Source of the DNA: Mycobacteroides franklinii | GTDB taxonomy: Bacteria; Actinomycetota; Actinomycetes; Mycobacteriales; Mycobacteriaceae | NCBI RefSeq assembly: GCF_002013895.1 | Contig: NZ_MAFQ01000003.1 | Location: 62,001-126,000 of the forward strand | Direction of reading: 5' to 3' | DNA length: 64,000 nucleotides | In this document: positions 10,955-19,709 of the stretch, piece after piece | How positions within the stretch are numbered: the stretch's first letter is position 1 | Layout of the letters: each line of letters starts with the position of its first letter | Notes under the pieces: generated by a model | The model's input: the letters and a program-made list of their open reading frames with translations, nothing else | What the model was told of the DNA's origin: nothing | The model's database searches: none | Translations under genes and position numbers: made by a program

Positions 10955-11418
10955 GGCTCACAACTCCAATGCCAGGTTGCGGTGCGTTCATCGGAGTCGG
11001 CGGCGCGTTCCAGCCGGATGTCCAGGTGATGTGCCGAGAGCCGTTCGGCCAGGCCTTCTCCCCATTCGACGACGACCACCGAGTCGTCCAGCTCCGTGTC
11101 CAGGTCCAATGAGTCCAGTTCGCCTAGCAGGTCCGCACTTTGGTGTTCCAGCAGCCGGTAGACGTCCACATGCACCAACGTCGGCGCTCCCGGCTGCCGC
11201 GCCTCGTGGACCCGCGCCAGCACATACGACGGCGAGGTGACGGGACCATCGACGTCCATGCCCTGCGCAATCCCCTTGGTCAGCGCGGTCTTTCCCGCCC
11301 CCAGCGGCCCGCTGAGTACGACGACGTCACCTGCGACGAGGTCGCGTCCGATACGTGCGCCGAACTCCAGCGTGTCCTGCAGCGTCGGCAATGCGACACT
11401 TCCCGATTCGTCGATCAA
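10951..11418 (-). CDS. tsaE: tRNA t6A biosynthesis ATPase TsaE
   Basis: P-loop ATPase of 155 residues that regenerates the TsaB-TsaD complex. Walker A is GPLGAGKT (residues 37-44), followed by VTSPSYVLARVHEA and, later, VVVEWGEGL. The ATG overlaps the upstream hydrolase stop (ATGA) and the gene's end overlaps tsaB. Confidence 0.94.
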   Translation of the reverse strand: MIDESGSVALPTLQDTLEFGARIGRDLVAGDVVVLSGPLGAGKTALTKGIAQGMDVDGPVTSPSYVLARVHEARQPGAPTLVHVDVYRLLEHQSADLLGELDSLDLDTELDDSVVVVEWGEGLAERLSAHHLDIRLERAADSDERTATWHWSCEP

Positions 11419-12506
11419 CGGCCGGTCCGATCGCGCAGACGCTGCTTGATGGCGGCGAAAAGTGTTGGTGTCGAGCGCCTGACAAGCCGGTCAATACCGT
11501 CGTTGACGATTCCCGGGTGTTCCAGCTGCACGAGGTGCCCCGATTCACGCACCAGGATCAGCTCATTGTGGCCGCTGGGCCCCAATTGTGCTGCCATGGA
11601 CTCTGATTGGGTGTGTGGGGTGAGCATGTCGGTGTCGCCGCATATCACCAGGCTGGGTAGTGGCGCGATGGTCGGCAGCGCCGCTGTCTCGTCGTGCTCC
11701 TCCAGTGCGCGCAGGAAATCCACGATGGTGGTGACGGGCGTCTGGTGAATCATCCGCTCGCTGAACCTCACCAGCGTGGGACTCACCCGCTGGCCCCCAT
11801 ACGACGCGGCCTGCAGGACCGGGCCCACGAGTGATTTGACGGCGCCGCGCCCGTGGTGAGCCGGCCGCGGCGCGTAATGCACGGCCGTGCGTAGCACGCG
11901 CAGCGCCGGATTGCGCAGCCCCGCGCCGATCGCGGTGTGTGAAAGACCTTCGGCGGCACTGGCGATCAAGCCGACACCGACGATCCTGCGGCCATACTGC
12001 TCGGGGTGGCGCCCGGCGTGCGCCAGGATGGTCATGCCGCCCATCGAGTGGCCCACCAGGACCGCGTTGCCCCGTGGCACCAGCACGCGCAGCACCGACT
12101 CGAGGTCGTCGCCGAGTTGTCGGATGGTGCACGACGCCGGGGCGGGTAGGCCCGAACGCCCATGTCCGCGTTGGTCGTAGAAGACCATCCGGACATTGTC
12201 GCCCCAGCGGCTCGCCAGCTCGCGGCGTTGGAAATGAAACGACGCCATCTGCAGACAAAAACCGTGCACGAACACAACGGTCAGTGGCGCGTTCGACGGG
12301 CCTACCTCGCGAACCGCAAGCGGGATACCGTCATCGGTCATCACGATGCTGCCGCGATCGGTCTCCAGCAGATCGAAATCCTCACCGCGATAGGGGTCAT
12401 CGAAGCTGCGTCGACCGATGGAGCGCGCGGTGCCGACACCGGCCACAGTGACCACGGCACCGATCCCCGCGACACCGGCCAGCCAGGCGTTCGACTTATT
12501 GCTCAA
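11415..12506 (-). CDS. Alpha/beta hydrolase with N-terminal membrane segment
   Basis: A 363-residue serine hydrolase. Residues about 6-25 ([20 protein letters not shown]) form a membrane anchor or uncleaved signal. HGF forms the oxyanion region, GHSMGG carries the nucleophile Ser, [10 protein letters not shown] supplies the Asp and [11 protein letters not shown] the His. The substrate is unknown; lipase or esterase activity is likely. The TTG start (12506) overlaps the alr end by 11 bases with AGGA upstream; the frame is open further but lies inside alr. Confidence 0.85.
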   Translation of the reverse strand: MSNKSNAWLAGVAGIGAVVTVAGVGTARSIGRRSFDDPYRGEDFDLLETDRGSIVMTDDGIPLAVREVGPSNAPLTVVFVHGFCLQMASFHFQRRELASRWGDNVRMVFYDQRGHGRSGLPAPASCTIRQLGDDLESVLRVLVPRGNAVLVGHSMGGMTILAHAGRHPEQYGRRIVGVGLIASAAEGLSHTAIGAGLRNPALRVLRTAVHYAPRPAHHGRGAVKSLVGPVLQAASYGGQRVSPTLVRFSERMIHQTPVTTIVDFLRALEEHDETAALPTIAPLPSLVICGDTDMLTPHTQSESMAAQLGPSGHNELILVRESGHLVQLEHPGIVNDGIDRLVRRSTPTLFAAIKQRLRDRTGR

Positions 12507-13689
12507 CGGTCCTGGAATCCCGGTACGTCCGCACCACCCGGCCCCGTGGGCCGGTGACCACTTCGTAGGCGATGGTGTCGAGCAGCTCCGCCCATTCCTG
12601 CGCTGTCGGCTCACCCGCCGCACCCGGCCCGAAAAGCGTTGCGACATCGCCGGCTTGCACTCCGGCCCCGTTGTCACCCAGATCGACCACGAACTGGTCC
12701 ATGCACACCCGCCCGATGTTCGGGTATCGGCGCCCGCCGATGGCCACCTCGAAACGGTTGCCCAGCCCGCGGACCACGCCATCGGCATAGCCGAGCCCGA
12801 TGAGCGCCGCGTTGGTGTCGCGTGGGGCGGTCCACACGTGCCCGTAAGAGACCCCCTCACCGGCCCGCACCGGCTTGACCGAGGACACCGCACACGTCAG
12901 CGACATCGCCGGGATCAGCTCGGTCTCCACGGCCCCGGGCATCGGGTTGATCCCATAGACCGCGATACCCGGACGCACCATGTCGTACCGCGTATCGGGA
13001 CGGGTCAACGTGGCCGCCGAATTCGACAGATGCGCCAGCTCGTAACGCAACCCAAAGCTGCGCGCCACCTCGAGCGCGTCGTTGAACCGGCCGATCTGCA
13101 TGTCGATGGTGGAGTCGCCGGGCTGATCGGCATACGCGAAGTGAGACATGATGCCGCGCACCCGGATTGACTCCTCGGCCTGCGCCTTGGCCAACGCCTC
13201 GAAGAGATCGCGGGTGTACTCGGCCGGCACTCCGTTGCGGTTGAGCCCGGTGTCCACCTTGATGCACATGATCGCCTGTCGCCCGGTGGACCGCGCCGCC
13301 GTGAGCAGCTCACCGAGCTGATCGAGCGATGAAATCGCGACCTCGACATCCGCGTTCAGCGCGGCGGCGTAGTCGGCTCCCGGTGCGTGCAACCAGGCGA
13401 GCAGTGGCGCGTCGATACCGGCGGCACGAATCTGCAGCGCCTCGGTGACGGTGGTGACCCCGAGCTCGTCGGCCCCCGCAGCCAGCGCGGTACGCGCCAC
13501 CCGCACCGCGCCGTGCCCGTAACCGTCGGCCTTGACCACTGCCATGAGCCGGGCCGGGCCCGCGTACTCACGCAGCAACCGCACATTGTGCGCGACGGCA
13601 CCCAGGTCGATGACCGCCTGTGCGGTCGTCTCGCCTGTGTTCGGCGGGAGGCCGCCCGTAGTCGTCGAAGTCGTGGTCACCGGCTCCAT
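12496..13689 (-). CDS. alr: Alanine racemase
   Basis: PLP enzyme of 397 residues that converts L- to D-alanine for peptidoglycan. The PLP lysine is Lys53 in [10 protein letters not shown]. The Tyr of the opposite face is in VSYGHVW, and the motif FAYADQPGD is present. Operon leader of alr-hydrolase-tsaE-tsaB-rimI-tsaD-NTF2-like. It is the target of D-cycloserine. The first 18 residues are Thr-rich and poorly conserved, so a slightly later start cannot be excluded. Confidence 0.95.
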   Translation of the reverse strand: MEPVTTTSTTTGGLPPNTGETTAQAVIDLGAVAHNVRLLREYAGPARLMAVVKADGYGHGAVRVARTALAAGADELGVTTVTEALQIRAAGIDAPLLAWLHAPGADYAAALNADVEVAISSLDQLGELLTAARSTGRQAIMCIKVDTGLNRNGVPAEYTRDLFEALAKAQAEESIRVRGIMSHFAYADQPGDSTIDMQIGRFNDALEVARSFGLRYELAHLSNSAATLTRPDTRYDMVRPGIAVYGINPMPGAVETELIPAMSLTCAVSSVKPVRAGEGVSYGHVWTAPRDTNAALIGLGYADGVVRGLGNRFEVAIGGRRYPNIGRVCMDQFVVDLGDNGAGVQAGDVATLFGPGAAGEPTAQEWAELLDTIAYEVVTGPRGRVVRTYRDSRTVEQ

Positions 13690-13704
13690 TGTCCCATCCG
13701 CTCG

Positions 13705-15123
13705 CTAATGGGCGAACGGCTGCACCTCGTCGAAGTGCCCATTGGGTTTCAGCTCGTCCAGACCCTTGAGCACGGTGATGAGGTCATCGCGCAGCGCCCT
13801 GGCCAGGTCGCCTGAGAAGCCCTCGCGCACGACCACCCGCAGCACCGCGATATCGGTGACGTCGTCGGGCATGGTGTACGCCGGAACCTGCCAGCCGAAG
13901 GCACGCAACGAATGCGAGATATCGAACTCGGTGTACGGGTGATTGCCCTTCAGCCGGAACGACACCACCGGGATCGCCGAGCCGTCGGTGATCACCTCGA
14001 AATGCTCACTCTTACCCAGCTCATCACCGAACCAGCGCGCGGTCTCCGACAGACAACGCATCACCTGGGCGTATCCGGCCCGGCCCAGTCGCAGGAAGTT
14101 GTAGTACTGCCCCACCACCTGGTTGCCCGGCCGGGAGAAGTTGAGGGTGAACGTCGGCATGTCACCGCCCAGGTAGTTGACCCGGAACACCAGCTCTTCC
14201 GGCAGGTGTTCCTTACTGCGCCACACCACGAAGCCGATCCCGGGATAGGTCAGCCCGTACTTGTGCCCGCTGACGTTGATCGACACCACCCGCGGCAGCC
14301 GGAAGTCCCAGTGCACTTCGGGGTGCAAGAACGGCACCACGAAACCGCCACTGGCGGCGTCGACATGCACCGGGACATCGGGCTTGCCGGGCGTGGCGGC
14401 GAGTTTGTCCAGTGCGGCGCAGATCTCGGCGATCGGCTCCAACTCACCGGTGAAGGTGGTGCCCAGGATGCCGATGACACCGATGGTGTTCTCGTCCACC
14501 GCATCAAGCACTTGCTCGGGCGTGATCACGTACCGGTCCCTGGCCATCGGCAGATACCGCGGCTCGACATCGAAGTACCGGCAGAACTTCTCCCACACCA
14601 CCTGCACGTTGGAACCCATCACCAGATTGGGCGTGCGCCCCTTCCAGTCGTCACCCACCTTGGCGCGCCAACGCCACTTGAGGGCCAGCCCGGCGAGCAT
14701 CACCGCCTCACTGGATCCAATGGTCGACACACCCACCGCCGACGACGGGTCCTCGGTGGACAGATCTTCGGCGTGAAACAGGTCGGCCACCATGGCCACG
14801 CACCGCGACTCGATGGCGGCGGTCGCCGGGTACTCGTCCTTGTCGATCATGTTCTTGTCGAACGTCTCGGCCATCAGCTTCTCGGCCTCGGGATCCATCC
14901 ACGTCGTGACGAAGGTCGCCAGGTTCAGCCGGGAGCTGCCGTCGAGCATCAGCTCGTCGTGAATGAACCGGTACGCGGCCTGCGGGTCCATCGGCTCATC
15001 GGGCAGCCGCAGTGCCGGGATGGGGGCCGTGGACAACCGGCCGGTATAGGCGGGGCTGAACGAGGAGGCGTTGATCTTGCCTGCATGGGCCGAGAGGCGG
15101 AACTGATCGCGGGTATTCGACAT
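13705..15123 (-). CDS. gadB: Glutamate decarboxylase
   Basis: PLP enzyme of 472 residues that converts glutamate to GABA and CO2, consuming a proton. Asp255 (VHVDAASGGF) and the PLP lysine Lys288 in SINVSGHKYGL are intact. It closely matches plant and actinobacterial Gad proteins, with no extra domains. Likely roles are acid tolerance and GABA-shunt flux. It starts 11 bases after the nnr stop, so it is probably co-transcribed with nnr. Confidence 0.95.
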   Translation of the reverse strand: MSNTRDQFRLSAHAGKINASSFSPAYTGRLSTAPIPALRLPDEPMDPQAAYRFIHDELMLDGSSRLNLATFVTTWMDPEAEKLMAETFDKNMIDKDEYPATAAIESRCVAMVADLFHAEDLSTEDPSSAVGVSTIGSSEAVMLAGLALKWRWRAKVGDDWKGRTPNLVMGSNVQVVWEKFCRYFDVEPRYLPMARDRYVITPEQVLDAVDENTIGVIGILGTTFTGELEPIAEICAALDKLAATPGKPDVPVHVDAASGGFVVPFLHPEVHWDFRLPRVVSINVSGHKYGLTYPGIGFVVWRSKEHLPEELVFRVNYLGGDMPTFTLNFSRPGNQVVGQYYNFLRLGRAGYAQVMRCLSETARWFGDELGKSEHFEVITDGSAIPVVSFRLKGNHPYTEFDISHSLRAFGWQVPAYTMPDDVTDIAVLRVVVREGFSGDLARALRDDLITVLKGLDELKPNGHFDEVQPFAH

Positions 15124-15133
15124 AAACCGATTC

Positions 15134-16567
15134 TCACCCTATTTCGGCGATTGCCCACCGCAGATGTCCAAGAAGACGGGAAGCCGAAATGGGAGCTTTA
15201 CCCGGACCCGGGTCTGCCGCGGCGGCAGCAGCCGCACGCGCGTGCACGTAAGCCCCCATCGCAGCGGCCTTGTGCGCCGGAATTCCCGCCGCCAGCAGCG
15301 TCCCGATCACCCCGGCAAGCACATCACCCGAGCCCGCGGTGGCGGCCCACGAACCATGGGCCCGATTCAGATACGCCGTCCCATCCGGCTGGGCGATGAC
15401 GGTGACGTTCCCCTTGAGAAGGACCGTGGCCCTGAGCCGTGCGGCCAGTGACCGCGCCGCACCGACCCGATCGGGACCGGGCGGTGCGCCTGCCAACCGC
15501 GCGAACTCACCGGCGTGCGGGGTCAGGACGGTGGCCGCGGCGCGCGATGCCACCAGCTCGGTCAGATCGTGATGCTCGGCCAGAATCGTCAGAGCGTCGG
15601 CGTCGACGAGGACGGGCAGGCCACCCGACAGCACCCGGCGCAGGGTCCGCGTCTGACGCTCGGCGGTTCCGTACCCCGGACCGATCACCCAGGCCTGCAC
15701 CCGGCCGGCAGCCTCTTCCGTCTGCGTGGTGATCGTTTCCGGCCAGTGCGAAACCACCTCGGCGGCAGCCGTTCCCGCGTAACGAACCATCCCGGAGGTC
15801 GCGGCGACGGCGGCACCGGAACACAGCACGGCCGCTCCCGGGTAGGTGCTCGATCCGGCCAGCACGCCCGTGACGCCCTGCGTGTATTTGTCGTCGGCCG
15901 GTCCGGGGATCGGCCACGCGGCCGCCACATCATGGGCATCCAGTTCCCGCAGCGTCGACGCGGGCAGCTCCAACCCGATGTCGATAAGCCGGACGTCACC
16001 GCAATCACCAAGAGCATGAACGGGTTTGTGCCCACCGAACGTCACCGTGACCGCGGCGCGAAAGGCCGGGCCGTCCACCGCCCCGGTGTGTACGTCGACG
16101 CCGCTGGGAATGTCCACCGCGATCACGGGTATGCCCGCGGCGGTGACCTCATCGGCGATCTCGGCGGCGCCGGGCCGCAGCGGGCCGTTACCGGAGATGC
16201 CCACCACGCCGTCGACGACGAGGTCGGTGTCAGAGGGCACCGCGGACACCACCCGGCCGCCGGCCTTACGAAAAGCCGTCAGCCCGTCACGGTGGGCGCG
16301 ATCGGGGTTCAGCAGCACGGCGGTGACCGACACGCCACGCCGACGCAGGAACGTCAACGCCCACAAGGCGTCTCCCCCGTTGTCCCCAGAACCCACGATG
16401 GCGCATACGCGGCGCCCGGCCACCACACCCGCGCGCCGCGAGAGCTCGCCCGCGATGACCGTAGCCAGTCCATATGCCGCGCGCCGCATCAGCGCCCCGT
16501 CCGGCAGGGCAGCCAGCAGGGGGGCCTCGGCGTCTCTGATCTGTTGGGCGCTGTAGTAGTGCCTCAT
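15134..16567 (-). CDS. nnr: Bifunctional NAD(P)H-hydrate repair enzyme (epimerase/dehydratase)
   Basis: Repairs hydrated NAD(P)H. The N-terminal YjeF_N epimerase domain (residues about 1-210) has VGSGDNGGDALWA and DIPSGVDVHTG. The C-terminal ADP-dependent dehydratase domain (about 215-477) has GSSTYPGAAVL, TPHAGEFARLAG and ATAGSGDVLAGVIG. The ATG at 16567 matches homologs that begin MRHYYS; a GTG lies directly before it. It follows glmS by 78 bases on the same strand. Confidence 0.94.
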   Translation of the reverse strand: MRHYYSAQQIRDAEAPLLAALPDGALMRRAAYGLATVIAGELSRRAGVVAGRRVCAIVGSGDNGGDALWALTFLRRRGVSVTAVLLNPDRAHRDGLTAFRKAGGRVVSAVPSDTDLVVDGVVGISGNGPLRPGAAEIADEVTAAGIPVIAVDIPSGVDVHTGAVDGPAFRAAVTVTFGGHKPVHALGDCGDVRLIDIGLELPASTLRELDAHDVAAAWPIPGPADDKYTQGVTGVLAGSSTYPGAAVLCSGAAVAATSGMVRYAGTAAAEVVSHWPETITTQTEEAAGRVQAWVIGPGYGTAERQTRTLRRVLSGGLPVLVDADALTILAEHHDLTELVASRAAATVLTPHAGEFARLAGAPPGPDRVGAARSLAARLRATVLLKGNVTVIAQPDGTAYLNRAHGSWAATAGSGDVLAGVIGTLLAAGIPAHKAAAMGAYVHARAAAAAAADPGPGKAPISASRLLGHLRWAIAEIG

Positions 16568-16645
16568 CACGCTATCTTCGCCGAGAACGCGTAATGCACG
16601 CTGTTCCTGCGGCTTTTGCGCGCTCCGTGTCGTCTGGATCCGGAA

Positions 16646-18511
16646 CTATTCGACGGTGACCGATTTGGCCAGGTTCCGCGGCTTATCCACGTCATACCCG
16701 CGAGCCTGCGCCACTGCCGCGGCGAAAACCTGCATCGGAATCGTGGACAGTAGCGGTTGGTACAGCGTCGATACGGCGGGAATCTCGATCAGATGGTCGG
16801 CGAAGGGGCGGATCGTCTCGTCGCCCTCTTCGGCGATGACGATCGTCCGCGCTCCACGGGCCTGAATCTCACGGATATTGCTCAGCAGCTTCGAGTGCAG
16901 CAGCCCCATGCCCTTAGGTGACGGCATCACCACGATGACCGGCAATCCCTCTTCGATCAACGCGATCGGCCCGTGCTTGAGCTCGCCGGCCGCGAAACCC
17001 TCGGCGTGCATGTACGCCAGTTCCTTGAGCTTGAGCGCACCTTCGAGCGCCACCGGGTATCCGACGTGGCGCCCCAAGAACAGGATGCTGGAGGACTGCG
17101 CGTACTGCCGGGCAAGGTCGGCGACCGGATCCATCGCGGAGATCACGCGCTGGATCAGCTCGGGCATGGCCTCCAGCTCGTGGAACTCACGGGCCACCTC
17201 GTCCGGGTACTTGGTCCCGCGGGCCTGCGCCAACGCAAGGCCCACAAGGTAATTGGCCGTCACCTGCGCCAGGAAGGTCTTCGTGGCGGCCACACCGATC
17301 TCCGGCCCGGCGCGGGTGTACAGCACCGCATCGCACTCACGGGGAATCTGCGAACCGTTGGTGTTGCAGACGGCCAGCACCTTGGCCTTCTGTTCCTTGG
17401 CGTGCCGCACCGCTTCCAGGGTGTCCGCCGTCTCACCGGACTGCGAGATGGCGACCACCAACGTGCTGCGATCCAAAACCGGATCACGGTAACGGAACTC
17501 GCTGGCGAGCTCGATTTCCACGGGCAGCCGCGTCCAGTGCTCGATGGCGTACTTGGCCAGCAGACCAGAGTGGAAGGCCGTGCCGCACGCCACCACGAAC
17601 ACCTTGTCGATATCGCGCAGCTCCTGATCGGAGAGCCGCTGCTCGTCGAGCACTATCCGACCGAGGTCGAAGTGGCCCAACAAGGTGTCGGACACCGCGG
17701 CGGGCTGCTCGGCGATCTCCTTGAGCATGAAGTACTCGTAACCGCCCTTTTCCGCGGCCGACAGATCCCAATCGATCTTGAACACCCGCGCGTTGTCGGT
17801 GTCGTCATTGCCGTCGAAGTCGGTGATGCGGTAACCGTCCGCGGTGATGACGACAACCTGGTCCTGCCCCAATTCGACAGCATCCCGGGTGTATTCGATG
17901 AACGCGGCGACATCGGACCCGAGGAACATCTCACCGTCGCCGATGCCGACAACCAGCGGGGTGGACCGGCGGGCGGCCACAATCGTGCCCGGGTCGTCGG
18001 CGTGGGAGAAGACCAGAGTGAAATGCCCCTCCAACCGTCGCACGACGGCCTGTACCGAGGCCACGAAGTCACCCGCCGTGTCCCCAGATTCATACTGGCG
18101 CGACACCAGATGCACGGCCACCTCGGAATCGGTGTCGCTGGCGAACTCGACGCCGGCAGCCTCCAACTCGGCGCGCAGCGCCGGGAAGTTCTCGATGATC
18201 CCGTTGTGGACCACCGCGACCTTGCCGGTGGCATCGCGATGCGGGTGGGCGTTGCGGTCCGTGGGGGCACCGTGGGTGGCCCAGCGGGTGTGTCCCATCC
18301 CGGTGGTCGCGGCGAAGGATTCACCAGATTCGGCGATCGCGGACTCCAGGTTCGCCAGTCGACCGGCCTTCCGCTGCACCAGCAGCCCGCCGCTGCCGTC
18401 GGCCAGCGCAACCCCCGCGGAGTCGTAGCCGCGGTACTCGAGCCGCCGAAGCGCCTCAAGGACGACACCAAGAGCGTCCCGGTGGCCGACGTACCCGACG
18501 ATTCCGCACAT
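16646..18511 (-). CDS. glmS: Glutamine-fructose-6-phosphate aminotransferase (isomerizing)
   Basis: Makes glucosamine-6-phosphate from fructose-6-phosphate and glutamine, the entry to UDP-GlcNAc and peptidoglycan. It has 621 residues: an N-terminal glutaminase whose nucleophile is Cys2 (MCGIVGYVGHRDA) and two SIS domains (SQSGETADTLEAVRHAK, then the later FLGRHVGYPVALEGALKLKE). It ends AKSVTVE. The ATG at 18511 is required to place Cys2. A TACCCT box ends 8 bases before it, so the leader is very short. It pairs functionally with glmM at 25 kb. Confidence 0.96.
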   Translation of the reverse strand: MCGIVGYVGHRDALGVVLEALRRLEYRGYDSAGVALADGSGGLLVQRKAGRLANLESAIAESGESFAATTGMGHTRWATHGAPTDRNAHPHRDATGKVAVVHNGIIENFPALRAELEAAGVEFASDTDSEVAVHLVSRQYESGDTAGDFVASVQAVVRRLEGHFTLVFSHADDPGTIVAARRSTPLVVGIGDGEMFLGSDVAAFIEYTRDAVELGQDQVVVITADGYRITDFDGNDDTDNARVFKIDWDLSAAEKGGYEYFMLKEIAEQPAAVSDTLLGHFDLGRIVLDEQRLSDQELRDIDKVFVVACGTAFHSGLLAKYAIEHWTRLPVEIELASEFRYRDPVLDRSTLVVAISQSGETADTLEAVRHAKEQKAKVLAVCNTNGSQIPRECDAVLYTRAGPEIGVAATKTFLAQVTANYLVGLALAQARGTKYPDEVAREFHELEAMPELIQRVISAMDPVADLARQYAQSSSILFLGRHVGYPVALEGALKLKELAYMHAEGFAAGELKHGPIALIEEGLPVIVVMPSPKGMGLLHSKLLSNIREIQARGARTIVIAEEGDETIRPFADHLIEIPAVSTLYQPLLSTIPMQVFAAAVAQARGYDVDKPRNLAKSVTVE

Positions 18512-18564
18512 AGCCCAACAGGGTAGTTCAGTTCCCGCTGCGGTCCGCAACGCCGGCGATCAGC

Positions 18565-18576
18565 TACGGTCATGCA
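18565..18576 (+). promoter_or_regulatory. Leaderless-type promoter -10 (TACGGT)
   Basis: TACGGT at 18565-18570 ends 6 bases before the ATG at 18577, which opens a 13-codon ORF instead of the main gene. Transcription would start too late to include the ATG at 18572. Confidence 0.45.
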
Positions 18577-18618
18577 ATGGTTGTCGGTCTTCGCGCAAGC
18601 GGCTCATCCCATGGCTAG
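18577..18618 (+). CDS. Possible leaderless small ORF upstream of the hydrolase-fold gene
   Basis: Thirteen codons (MVVGLRASGSSHG) that begin at the predicted transcription start and end with a TAG embedded in the ATGGCTAG start region of the next gene. The 8-base overlap would allow termination-reinitiation. The product itself shows no recognisable feature. The case rests on the promoter spacing and the overlap only. Confidence 0.35.
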   Translation: MVVGLRASGSSHG

Positions 18619-19477
18619 CACCCGCACCCTATTCAAAGCCCTGACCCGCCGTGGTCCGCACAAGGTTCTGCGCGGCGACCTGGCCTTCGCGGGGGTGACC
18701 GGCGTCGTCTACACACCGGATTCGGGCTTCAATCTGCCTGCGGTGGCGTTTGGCCACGACTGGCTGACCGGTACGGACAAGTATCGAGGGACCCTCGAAC
18801 ACCTCGCGTCCTGGGGAATCGTCGCCGCCGCCCCGGACACCGAGAAGGGGTTGATCCCGTCACACCTGAATCTGGCCGCCGACTTGGCCACAACACTCGA
18901 GATCGTGACTCGGGTGCGCCTCGGCGACGGCAAGATCAGCGTGCATCCCACCAAGCTGGCACTCGCCGGCCACGGCCTGGGTGCCTCCGCAGCGGTCTTC
19001 GCGGCGACCCGGACCCCGGCCCTGGTGGACAAGAAAAATCGGCCGGTAGGCGCCAAGGCCGTGGTCACCCTGTTTCCCAGCGCGACGCAGCCGCCGGTGG
19101 AGAACAGCGCCGCCGGCTTGACCGTCCCCGGGCTCGTGGTGACGAGCACCGAGGACGCGCAGTCGTTGCGATCCAATGCCGTGGCTCTCGCGCACGCCTG
19201 GCCGGGCGGCGAGCTGCGGTGCATCGCGAAGGCGAAATCCGGCGGCCTTCCCGAACACAGCTGGGTCCGTCGATTCGTCGGTCTCGGCGGATCCCACCGC
19301 GCCACCCAACGCAACACCCGGGCCCTGCTGACCGGCTACCTGCTGTTCCAGCTGACAGGCGACAAACGCTACCGAGATTTCGCGGACACCGCCGCCGAGC
19401 TGCCGAACACCTCGCTGCCCGCGGCCGCCGAGCTGGAGATCAGCGACCTCGACCGTATGCAATCGCTGCTGAAGTAA
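18611..19477 (+). CDS. Alpha/beta-hydrolase-fold protein lacking the nucleophile serine (Rv3438-like)
   Basis: A 288-residue cytosolic protein related to dienelactone-hydrolase/PET-hydrolase-like folds: AFGHDWLTGTDKYRGTLEHLASWGIVAAAPDTE, then a nucleophile elbow reading AGHGLGASAAVFA. The expected Ser of GHSxG is Gly here, as I recall for Rv3438 too, so catalysis by the usual triad is doubtful. A binding or structural role is possible. The ATG at 18611 is preferred because the upstream ATG at 18572 lies before the predicted transcription start; the 13 added residues show no homology. Confidence 0.78.
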   Translation: MASTRTLFKALTRRGPHKVLRGDLAFAGVTGVVYTPDSGFNLPAVAFGHDWLTGTDKYRGTLEHLASWGIVAAAPDTEKGLIPSHLNLAADLATTLEIVTRVRLGDGKISVHPTKLALAGHGLGASAAVFAATRTPALVDKKNRPVGAKAVVTLFPSATQPPVENSAAGLTVPGLVVTSTEDAQSLRSNAVALAHAWPGGELRCIAKAKSGGLPEHSWVRRFVGLGGSHRATQRNTRALLTGYLLFQLTGDKRYRDFADTAAELPNTSLPAAAELEISDLDRMQSLLK

Positions 19478-19478
19478 C

Positions 19479-19709
19479 TCAGCGCCGCCACTGCTGCCAG
19501 CGGTAGACGTCGTCCTCGTCGAAATCGGATTCGGTCAGGTAGATCTGCGTGGGCATGCGAAATTCGTTGGCGGACTTCACCGTCGTCGCGGCCACCTGTT
19601 CCTCGGGCACTGACTCCCCGTGCACCGCGTCCGCCTCGTCACGCAACTGATCAAGTGTGCTCTCGAAGTCCGCGACGATGCCCGCCAGCGCATCGGTGAT
19701 GTCGATCAT
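19479..19709 (-). CDS. Small acidic protein at the end of a type VII-substrate-like operon
   Basis: A 76-residue protein of unknown function (MIDITDALAGIVADFESTLDQLRDEADAVHG...). The first 35 residues form an amphipathic helix; the rest is acidic with aromatic residues (YLTESDFDEDDVYRWQQWRR). The ATG overlaps the stop of the larger upstream gene (ATGA), so synthesis is coupled to it. Its size and coupling would suit a dedicated chaperone or partner, but this is inference. Confidence 0.72.
   Translation of the reverse strand: MIDITDALAGIVADFESTLDQLRDEADAVHGESVPEEQVAATTVKSANEFRMPTQIYLTESDFDEDDVYRWQQWRR

Noticed and set aside
13912-15399. A 495-codon plus-strand frame opposite gadB
   Set aside because: GadB is intact with all catalytic residues; the antisense frame is His/Arg-rich without any fold pattern.
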